Under the pieces are notes generated by a model, which was given only the letters and a program-made list of their open reading frames with translations, was not told the DNA's origin and made no database searches. 64,000 bases of DNA from Apostichopus japonicus (Eukaryota > Echinodermata > Holothuroidea > Aspidochirotida > Stichopodidae), in assembly GCF_037975245.1 (NCBI RefSeq), contig NC_092574.1, forward strand, positions 3,877,001 to 3,941,000. Direction: 5' to 3'. Position numbers and translations under genes: made by a program. This document shows, one piece after another, positions 52,761 through 64,000 of the stretch. Position 1 is the first letter of the stretch, and each line of letters opens with the position of its first letter.

Positions 52761-53889
52761 CCACACATTCGATTAATCGGTACCGCACATTCGATTTATC
52801 GGCAACGCGCATTCGATTTATCGGTACCGCACATTCGATTGATCGGTACCGCACATTCGATTGATCGGCACCGCACATTCGATTGATCGGTACCGCACAT
52901 TCGATTGATCGGTAACGCACATTCGATTTATCGGTACCGCACATTCGATTTATCGGTACCGCACATTCGATTTATCGTTACCGCACATTCGATTAATCGG
53001 TACCGCACATTCGATTGATCGGTACCGAACATTCGATAAATCGGTTACGCAAATAAGATTGATCGGTACCGCAAATTCGATTGATCGATACCGCACGTTC
53101 GATTGATCGTTACCGCATTATCGATTGATCGGTACCGCACATTCGATTGATCGGTACCGAACATTCGATAAATCGGTTACGCAAATAATATTGATCGGTA
53201 CCGCACATTCGATTGATCGATACCGCACATTCGATTTATCGGTACCGCACATTCGATTGATCGATACCGCATATTCGATAGATCTGTACCGCGCCTTCGA
53301 TTGATTGGCATCGAACATTCGATTAATCGGTTACGCAACATTCGATTGATCGATACCGCACATTCGATTGATCGGTACCGCACATTCGATTGATCGGTAC
53401 CGCACATTCGATTGATCGTCACCGCACATTCGATTGATCAGTACCGCACATTCGATTGATCGTCACCGCTCATTCGATTGATCGGTACCGCAAATTCGAT
53501 GGATCGGTACCGCACATTCGATTGATCCATACCGCACGTTCGATTGATCGGTACCGCATTATCGATTGATCGGTACCGCACATTCGATTGATCGGTACCG
53601 AACATTCGATAAATCGGTTACGCAAATAAGATTGATCGGTACCGCAAATTCGATTGATCGATACCGCACGTTCGATTGATCGGTGCCGCATTATCGATTG
53701 ATCGGTACCGCACATTCGATTGATCGGTACCGAACATTCGATAAATCGGTTACGCAAATAAGATTGATCGGTACCGCAAATTCGATTGATCGATACCGCA
53801 CGTTCGATTGATCGGTACCGCATTATCGATTTATCGGTACCGCACATTCGATTGATCGGTACCGAACATTCGATTGATCGGTTCCGCAC

Positions 53890-56800
53890 ATTCGATTAAT
53901 CGGTACGGCACATTCCATTTATCGGTACCGCTCATACGATTTATCGGTACCGTACATTCGATTGATCGATACCGCATATTCGATAGATCTGTACCGCGCC
54001 TTCGATTGATTGGCATCGAACATTCGATTAATCGGTTACGCAACATTCGATTGATCGATACCAAACATTCGATTGATCGGTACCGCACAGTCGATTTATC
54101 GGTACCGCACATTAGATTTATCGGCAACGCACATTCGATTTATCGGTACCGAACATTCGATTGATCGATAACTCACATTCGATTTATCGGTACCGCACAT
54201 TCGATTGATCCTCACCGCAAATTCGATTTATCGGCACCGCACATTCAATTGATCTGTATCGCACATTCGATTGATCGGCACCGCACAATCGATTGATCGG
54301 CACCGCACATTCGATTGATCGTTACCGCACATTCGATTAATCGGTACCGCACATTCCATTTATCGGCAACGCACATTCGATTTATCGGTACCGCACATTC
54401 GATTGATCGGTACCGCACATTCGATTGATCGGCACCGCACATTCGATTGATCGGTACCGCACATTCGATTGATCGGTACCGCACATTCGATTTATCGGTA
54501 CCGCACATTCGATTTATCGGTACCGCACATTCGATTTATCGTTACCGTACATTCGATTAATCGGTACCGCACATTCGATTGATCGGTACCGAACATTCGA
54601 TAAATCGGTTACGCAAATAAGATTGATCGGTACCGCAAATTCGATTGATCGATACCGCAAGTTCGATTAATCGGTACCGCATTATCGATTGATCGGTACC
54701 GCACATTCGATTGATCGGTACCGAACATTCGATAAATCGGTTACGCAACATTCGATAGATCGGTACCGCACATTCGATTGATCGGTTCCGCACATTCGAT
54801 AAATCGGTACGGCACATTCCATTTATCGGTACCGCTCATTCGATTTATCGGTACCGCAAATTCGATTTATCGGTACCGCACATTCGTTTGATCGGTACCG
54901 CACATTCGATTGATCGGTACCGCACAATCGATTTATCGGTTCCGCACTTTCGATTTATCGGCACCGCATATTCGATTGATTCTCACCGCAAATTCGATTG
55001 ATCGGCACCGCACATTCGATTGATCGGTACCGCACATTCGATTGATCGGTACCGCACATTCGATTAATCGGTACCGAACATTCGATTTATCGGCAACGCA
55101 CATTCCATTAATCGGTACCGCACATTCGATTGGTCGGCACCGCACATTCGATTTATTGGCAAAGCACATTCGATTGATCGGTATCGTACATTCGATTGAT
55201 CGGCATCGCAATATCGATTGATCGGCACCGCACATTCGATTGATCGTTACCGCACATTCGATTAATCGGTACCGCACATTCCATTTATCGGCAACGCACA
55301 TTCGATTTATCGGTACCGTACATTCGATTGATCGGTACCGCACATTCGATTGATCGGCACCGCACATTCGATTGATCGGTACCGCACATTCGATTGATCG
55401 GTACCGCACATTCGATTTATCGGTACCGCACATTCCATTTATCGGCACCGCACATTCGATTGATCGGTACCGCACATTCGATTGATCGGTACCGCACATT
55501 CGATTTATCGGTACCGCACATTCCATTTATCGGTATCGCACATTCCATTTATCGGTACCGCACATTCGATTTATCTGCAACGCACATTCGATTAATCGGT
55601 ACCGCACATTCGATTGATCGGTACCGCACATTCGATTGTTCGGTACCGCATATTCGATTGATCGGTACCGAACATTCGATAAATCGGTTACGCAACATTG
55701 GATTGATCGATACCGCACATTCGATTGATCGGTACCGCACAATCGATTGATCGGTACCGCACATTCGATTTATCGGTACCGCACATTCGATTGATCGGCA
55801 CCGCACATTCGATTGATCGTCACAGCTCATTCGATTGATCGGTACCGCAAATTCGATTGATCGGTACCGCACATTTGATTGATCGATACCGCACGTTCGA
55901 TTGATCGGTACCGCATTATCGATTGATCGGTACCGCACATTCGATTGATCGGTACCGAACATTCGATAAATCGGTTACGCAAATAAGATTGATCGGTACC
56001 GCAAATTCGATTGATCGATACAGCACGTTCGATTGATCGGTACCGAATAATCGATTGATCGGTACCGCACATTCGATTGATCGGTACCGAACACTCGATA
56101 AATCGGTTACGCAACATTCGATTGATCGGTACCGCACATTCGATTGATCGGTTCCGCACATTCGATTGATCGGTACCGCACATTCGATTTATCGTTACCG
56201 CACATTCGATTAATCGGTACCGCACATTCAATTTATCGGCAACGCACATTCGATTAATCGGACATTCGATTTATCAGTACCGCACATTAGATTTATAGTT
56301 ACCGCACATTTGATTAATTGGTACCGCACATTCGATTGATCGGTACCGAACATTCGATTAATCGGTACGGCACATTCCATTTATCGGTACCGCTCATACG
56401 ATTTATCGGTACCGTACATTCGATTGATCGATACCGCATATTCGATAGATCTGTACCGCGCCTTCGATTGATTGGCATCGAACATTCGATTAATCGGTTA
56501 CGCAACATTCGATTGATCGATACCAAACATTCGATTGATCGGTACCGCACAGTCGATTTATCGGTACCGCACATTAGATTTATCGGCAACGCACATTCGA
56601 TTTATCGGTACCGAACATTCGATTGATCGATAACTCACATTCGATTTATCGGTACCGCACATTCGATTGATCCTCACCGCAAATTCGATTTATCGGCACC
56701 GCACATTCGATTGATCTGTATCGCACATTCGATTGATCGGCACCGCACAATCGATTGATCGGCACCGCACATTCGATTGATCGTTACCGCACATTCGATT

Positions 56801-58650
56801 GATCGGTACCGCACATTCCATTTATCGGCAACGCACATTCGATTTATCGGTACCGCACATTCGATTGATCGGTACCGCACATTCGATTGATCGGCACCGC
56901 ACATTCGATTGATCGGTACCGCACATTCGATTGATCGGTACCGCACATTCGATTTATCGGTACCGCACATTCGATTTATCGGTACCGCACATTCGATTTA
57001 TCGTTACCGTACATTCGATTAATCGGTACCGCACATTCGATTGATCGGTACCGAACATTCGATAAATCGGTTACGCAAATAAGATTGATCGGTACCGCAA
57101 ATTCGATTGATCGATACCGCACATTCGATTGATCGGTACCGCATTATCGATTGATCGGTACCGCACATTCGATTGATCGGTACCGAACATTCGATAAATC
57201 GGTTACGCAACATTCGATAGATCGGTACCGCACATTCGATTGATCGGTTCCGCACATTCGATAAATCGGTACGGCACATTCCATTTATCGGTACCGCTCA
57301 TTCGATTTATCGGTACCGCAAATTCGATTTATCGGTACCGCACATTCGATTGATCGGTACCGCACATTCGATTGATCGGTACCGCACAATCGATTTATCG
57401 GTTCCGCACTTTCGATTTATCGGCACCGCATATTCGATTGATTCTCACCGCAAATTCGATTGATCGGCACCGCACATTCGATTGATCGGTACCGCACATT
57501 CGATTGATCGGTACCGCACATTCGATTAATCGGTACCGAACATTCGATTTATCGGCAACGCACATTCCATTAATCGGTACCGCACATTCGATTGGTCGGC
57601 ACCGCACATTCGATTTATTGGCAAAGCACATTCGATTGATCGGTATCGTACATTCGATTGATCGGCATCGCAATATCGATTGATCGGCACCGCACATTCG
57701 ATTGATCGTTACCGCACATTCGATTAATCGGTACCGTACATTCCATTTATCGGCAACGCACATTCGATTTATCGGTACCGTACATTCGATTGATCGGTAC
57801 CGCACATTCGATTGATCGGCACCGCACATTCGATTGATCGGTACCGCACATTCGATTGATCGGTACCGCACATTCGATTTATCGGTACCGCACATTCCAT
57901 TTATCGGTATCGCACATTCCATTTATCGGTACCGCACATTCGATTTATCTGCAACGCACATTCGATTAATCGGTACCGCACATTCGATTGATCGGTACCG
58001 CACATTCGATTGTTCGGTACCGCATATTCGATTGATCGGTACCGAACATTCGATAAATCGGTTACGCAACATTGGATTGATCGATACCGCACATTCGATT
58101 GATCGGTACCGCACAATCGATTGATCGGTACCGCACATTCGATTTATCGGTACCGCACATTCGATTGATCGGCACCGCACATTCGATTGATCGTCACAGC
58201 TCATTCGATTGATCGGTACCGCAAATTCGATTGATCGGTACCGCACATTTGATTGATCGATACCGCACGTTCGATTGATCGGTACCGCATTATCGATTGA
58301 TCGGTACCGCACATTCGATTGATCGGTACCGAACATTCGATAAATCGGTTACGCAAATAAGATTGATCGGTACCGCAAATTCGATTGATCGATACAGCAC
58401 GTTCGATTGATCGGTACCGAATAATCGATTGATCGGTACCGCACATTCGATTGATCGGTACCGAACACTCGATAAATCGGTTACGCAACATTCGATTGAT
58501 CGGTACCGCACATTCGATTGATCGGTTCCGCACATTCGATTGATCGGTACCGCACATTCGATTTATCGTTACCGCACATTCGATTAATCGGTACCGCACA
58601 TTCAATTTATCGGCAACGCACATTCGATTAATCGGACATTCGATTTATCA
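53890..58650 (+). repeat. Duplication with offset 2462 then 2374 bp
   Basis: About 53890-55430 matches 56352-57890 at an offset of 2462 bp. From about 55527 to 56280 the match continues at 2374 bp. The 88-bp change is exactly four units, lost from the second copy (or gained by the first) near 55440-55520. Markers are GATACCAAACATTCG, GGCAAAGCACATTCG and CGCAATATCG. Confidence 0.85.
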
Positions 58651-61600
58651 GTACCGCACATTAGATTTATAGTTACCGCACATTTGATTAATTGGTACCG
58701 CACATTCGATTGATCGGTACCGAACATTCGATAAATCGGTACCGCACATTCGATTGATCGATACCGCATATTCGATAGATCTGTACCGCGCCTTCGATTG
58801 ATTGGCATCGAACATTCGATTAATCGGTTACGCAACATTCGATTGATCGATACCGCACATTCGATTGATCGATACCGCATATTCGATAGATCTGTACCGC
58901 GCCTTCGATTGATTGGCATCGAACATTCGATTAATCGGTTACGCAACATTCGATTGATCGATACCGCACATTCGATTGATCGGTACCGCACAATCGATTG
59001 ATCGGTACCGCACATTCGATTTATCGGTACCGCACATTTGATTGATCGGTACCGCACATTCGATTGATCGTCACCGCTCATTCGATTTATCGGTACCGCA
59101 AATTCGATGGATCGGTACCGCACATTCGATTGATCGATACCGCACGTTCGATTGATCGGTACCGCATTATCGATTGATCGGTACCGCACATTCGATTGAT
59201 CGGTACCGAACATTCGATAAATCGGTTACGCAAATAAGATTGTTCGGTACCGCAAATTCGATTGATCGATACCGCACGTTCGATTGATCGGTACCGCATT
59301 ATCGATTGATCGGTACCGCACATTCGATTGATCGGTACCGAACATTCGATACATCGGTTACGCAACATTCGATAGATCGGTACCGCACATTCGATTTATC
59401 GGTACCGCACATTCGATTGATCCTCACCGCAAATTCGATTTATCGGTACCGCACATTCGATTGATCGGTACCGCACATTCCATTGTTCGGTACCGCACAA
59501 TCGATTTATCGGTTCCGCACTTTCGATTCATCGGCACCGCATATTCGATTGATCCTCACCGCAAATTCGATTTATCGGCACCGCACATTCGATTGATCGG
59601 TACCGCACATTCGATTGATCGGTACCGCACATTCGATTTATCGGCAACGCACATTCGATTTATCGGTTCCGCACATTCGATTGATCGATACCGCACATTC
59701 GATTTATCGGTACCGCACATTCGATTGATCCTCACCGCACATTCGATTGATCGATACCGCACATTCGATTAATCTGTACCGCACATTCGATTGATCGATA
59801 CCGCATATTCGATGGATCGGTACCGCACATTCGATTGATCGGTACCGCACAATCGATTGATCGGTACCGCACATTCGATTTATCGGTACCGCACATTCGA
59901 TTGATCGGTACTGCACATTCGATTGATCGTCACCGCTCATTCGATTTATCGGTACCGCAAATTCGATGGATCGGTACCGCACATTCGATTGATCGATACC
60001 GCACGTTCGATTGATCGGTACCGCATTATCGATTGATCGGTACCGCACATTCGATTGATCGGTACCGAACATTCGATAAATCGGTTACGCAAATAAGATT
60101 GATCGGTACCGCAAATTCGATTGATCGATACCGCACGTTCGATTGATCGGTACCGCATTATCGATTGATCGGTACGGCACATTCCATTTATCGGTACCGC
60201 TCTTTCGATTTATCGGTACCGCACATTCGATTGATCGATACCGCACATTCGATTTATCGGTACCGCACATTCGATTGATCGATACCGCACATTCGATTGA
60301 TCGGCAACGCACAATCGATTTATCGGTACCGCACATTCGATTGATCGGCACCGTACATTCCATTGTTCGGTACCGCACAATCGATTTATCGGTTCCGCAC
60401 TTTCGATTTATCGGTAACGCATATTCGATTGATCCTCACCGCACATTCGATTTATCGGCACCGCACATTCGATTGATCGGTACCGCACATTCGATTGATC
60501 GGTACCGCACATTCGATTTATCGGCAACGCACATTCGATTGATCGTTACCGCTCATTTGATTGATCGATACCGCACATTCGATTGATCGGTACCGCACAA
60601 TCGATTGATCGGTACCGCACATTCGATTGATCGGTACCGCACATTCGATTGATCGTCACCGCTCATTCGATTGATCGGTACCGCAAATTCTATTGATCGG
60701 CACCGCACATTCGATTGATCGGCACCGCACATTCGATTGATCGATACCGCACATTCGATTGATCGGTACCGCACATTCGATTGATCGGTACCGCATTATC
60801 GATTGATCGGTACCGCACATTCGATTGATCGGTACCGAACATTCGATAAATCGGTTACGCAACATTCCATTGTTCGGTACCGCACATTCGATTGATCGGT
60901 TCCGCACATTCGATAAATCGGTACGGCACATTCCATTTATCGGTACCGCTCATTCGATTTATCGGTACCGCAAATTCGATTTATCGGTACCGCACATTCG
61001 ATTGATCGGTACCGCACATTCGATTGATCGGTACCGCACAATCGATTTATCGGTTCCGCACTTTCGATTTATCGGCACCGCATATTCGATTGATTCTCAC
61101 CGCAAATTCGATTGATCGGCACCGCACATTCGATTGATCGGTACCGCACATTCGATTGATCGGTACCGCACATTCGATTAATCGGTAACGAACATTCGAT
61201 TTATCGGCAACGCACATTCCATTAATCGGTACCGCACATTCGATTGGTCGGCACCGCACATTCGATTTATTGGCAAAGCACATTCGATTGATCGGTATCG
61301 TACATTCGATTGATCGGCATCGCAATATCGATTGATCGGCACCGCACATTCGATTGATCGTTACCGCACATTCGATTAATCGGTACCGCACATTCCATTT
61401 ATCGGCAACGCACATTCGATTTATCGGTACCGTACATTCGATTGATCGGTACCGCACATTCGATTGATCGGCACCGCACATTCGATTGATCGGTACCGCA
61501 CATTCGATTGATCGGTACCGCACATTCGATTTATCGGTACCGCACATTCCATTTATCGGTATCGCACATTCCATTTATCGGTACCGCACATTCGATTTAT

Positions 61601-64000
61601 CTGCAACGCACATTCGATTAATCGGTACCGCACATTCGATTGATCGGTACCGCACATTCGATTGTTCGGTACCGCATATTCGATTGATCGGTACCGAACA
61701 TTCGATAAATCGGTTACGCAACATTGGATTGATCGATACCGCACATTCGATTGATCGGTACCGCACAATCGATTGATCGGTACCGCACATTCGATTTATC
61801 GGTACCGCACATTCGATTGATCGGCACCGCACATTCGATTGATCGTCACAGCTCATTCGATTGATCGGTACCGCAAATTCGATTGATCGGTACCGCACAT
61901 TTGATTGATCGATACCGCACGTTCGATTGATCGGTACCGCATTATCGATTGATCGGTACCGCACATTCGATTGATCGGTACCGAACATTCGATAAATCGG
62001 TTACGCAAATAAGATTGATCGGTACCGCAAATTCGATTGATCGATACAGCACGTTCGATTGATCGGTACCGAATAATCGATTGATCGGTACCGCACATTC
62101 GATTGATCGGTACCGAACACTCGATAAATCGGTTACGCAACATTCGATTGATCGGTACCGCACATTCGATTGATCGGTTCCGCACATTCGATTGATCGGT
62201 ACCGCACATTCGATTTATCGTTACCGCACATTCGATTAATCGGTACCGCACATTCAATTTATCGGCAACGCACATTCGATTAATCGGACATTCGATTTAT
62301 CAGTACCGCACATTAGATTTATAGTTACCGCACATTTGATTAATTGGTACCGCACATTCGATTGATCGGTACCGAACATTCGATAAATCGGTACCGCACA
62401 TTCGATTGATCGATACCGCATATTCGATAGATCTGTACCGCGCCTTCGATTGATTGGCATCGAACATTCGATTAATCGGTTACGCAACATTCGATTGATC
62501 GATACCGCACATTCGATTGATCGATACCGCATATTCGATAGATCTGTACCGCGCCTTCGATTGATTGGCATCGAACATTCGATTAATCGGTTACGCAACA
62601 TTCGATTGATCGATACCGCACATTCGATTGATCGGTACCGCACAATCGATTGATCGGTACCGCACATTCGATTTATCGGTACCGCACATTTGATTGATCG
62701 GTACCGCACATTCGATTGATCGTCACCGCTCATTCGATTTATCGGTACCGCAAATTCGATGGATCGGTACCGCACATTCGATTGATCGATACCGCACGTT
62801 CGATTGATCGGTACCGCATTATCGATTGATCGGTACCGCACATTCGATTGATCGGTACCGAACATTCGATAAATCGGTTACGCAAATAAGATTGTTCGGT
62901 ACCGCAAATTCGATTGATCGATACCGCACGTTCGATTGATCGGTACCGCATTATCGATTGATCGGTACCGCACATTCGATTGATCGGTACCGAACATTCG
63001 ATACATCGGTTACGCAACATTCGATAGATCGGTACCGCACATTCGATTTATCGGTACCGCACATTCGATTGATCCTCACCGCAAATTCGATTTATCGGTA
63101 CCGCACATTCGATTGATCGGTACCGCACATTCCATTGTTCGGTACCGCACAATCGATTTATCGGTTCCGCACTTTCGATTCATCGGCACCGCATATTCGA
63201 TTGATCCTCACCGCAAATTCGATTTATCGGCACCGCACATTCGATTGATCGGTACCGCACATTCGATTGATCGGTACCGCACATTCGATTTATCGGCAAC
63301 GCACATTCGATTTATCGGTTCCGCACATTCGATTGATCGATACCGCACATTCGATTTATCGGTACCGCACATTCGATTGATCCTCACCGCACATTCGATT
63401 GATCGATACCGCACATTCGATAGATCTGTACCGCACATTCGATTGATCGATACCGCATATTCGATGGATCGGTACCGCACATTCGATTGATCGGTACCGC
63501 ACAATCGATTGATCGGTACCGCACATTCGATTTATCGGTACCGCACATTCGATTGATCGGTACTGCACATTCGATTGATCGTCACCGCTCATTCGATTTA
63601 TCGGTACCGCAAATTCGATGGATCGGTACCGCACATTCGATTGATCGATACCGCACGTTCGATTGATCGGTACCGCATTATCGATTGATCGGTACCGCAC
63701 ATTCGATTGATCGGTACCGAACATTCGATAAATCGGTTACGCAAATAAGATTGATCGGTACCGCAAATTCGATTGATCGATACCGCACGTTCGATTGATC
63801 GGTACCGCATTATCGATTGATCGGTACGGCACATTCCATTTATCGGTACCGCTCTTTCGATTTATCGGTACCGCACATTCGATTGATCGATACCGCACAT
63901 TCGATTTATCGGTACCGCACATTCGATTGATCGATACCGCACATTCGATTGATCGGCAACGCACAATCGATTTATCGGTACCGCACATTCGATTGATCGG
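57130..64000 (+). repeat. 3652-bp (166-unit) higher-order duplication
   Basis: About 57130-60348 recurs at 60782-64000 with an offset of 3652 bp, exactly 166 units of 22 bp, and only a few base differences (for example GGTAACGAAC at 61186 for GGTACCGAAC). The match runs to the window edge, so the copy may continue. It carries a third copy of the block seen at 54933-56280. Confidence 0.9.

Larger units (their letters stand above)
48492..64000 (+). repeat. 22-bp satellite array C
   Basis: The satellite resumes with CCGAACATTCG directly after the TA/GTAC duplication and runs off the right edge, about 705 units, all in the plus orientation. The unit and variants are as in arrays A and B, with more large, nearly identical blocks (49.7-52.8 kb, 53.9-58.7 kb, 57.1-64.0 kb). 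One unit near 50994 has lost two bases (GATTGATGATACC). No gene or foreign sequence was seen. Confidence 0.98.

Noticed and set aside
1-64000. Telomere repeats, rRNA or tRNA genes
   Set aside because: No telomere-type hexamer or heptamer runs, no tRNA-like cloverleaf and no rRNA motifs were seen in the non-satellite regions.

Overview
This window is eukaryotic, most likely from an animal genome. About 86% of it (roughly 55.2 kb) is one satellite DNA family with a 22-bp unit, in the same orientation almost throughout. The other two stretches (17174-22274 and 44821-48491) are DNA transposon insertions into the satellite. They carry spliced, gene-like sequence with CCAAT/TATA-like signals, splice sites and AATAAA signals. 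The host species cannot be named from the sequence. A marine or other invertebrate is a guess based on general sequence character.

Layout: satellite array A (1-17173), transposon 1 (17174-22274), satellite array B (22275-44820), transposon 2 (44821-48491), satellite array C (48492-64000). The satellite runs off both window edges. Its unit is an 18-base core, TTCGATTGATCGGTACCG, plus a CACA spacer. It has three CpGs per unit, an 8-bp palindrome CGGTACCG, and a near-palindrome CGAT-TG-ATCG. Units differ by point changes and small indels, and these variants are arranged in nested higher-order repeats: a six-unit 132-bp block, tandem blocks of 330, 1058 and 1256 bp, and copies at spacings of 3198 and 3652 bp.

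Transposon 1 (about 5.1 kb) has 22-bp imperfect terminal inverted repeats and subterminal AGATTGAAAGTCAATCT-like repeats. It encloses a putative two-exon plus-strand gene: promoter elements, exon 1 at 17655-17724, exon 2 at 20825-21141, and a poly(A) signal at 21180-21185. The intron holds a second, nested element (18459-19704) with perfect 26-bp inverted ends and a 6-bp duplication. Transposon 2 (about 3.7 kb) has CACTGAAAA ends and dense TTAGTCGGT/ACCGACTAA subterminal repeats, as in the CACTA/EnSpm (CMC) group. It may hold a very small minus-strand spliced gene. No transposase was recognised in either, so both look non-autonomous.

Both transposons interrupt the satellite at the same GTAC in the unit. 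A paralogous uninterrupted site for each (32801-32804 and 42124-42127) lies elsewhere in the window, which supports recent insertion. The many open frames inside the satellite are a by-product of its sequence: the minus-strand consensus has no stop in any frame. They are not annotated as genes.
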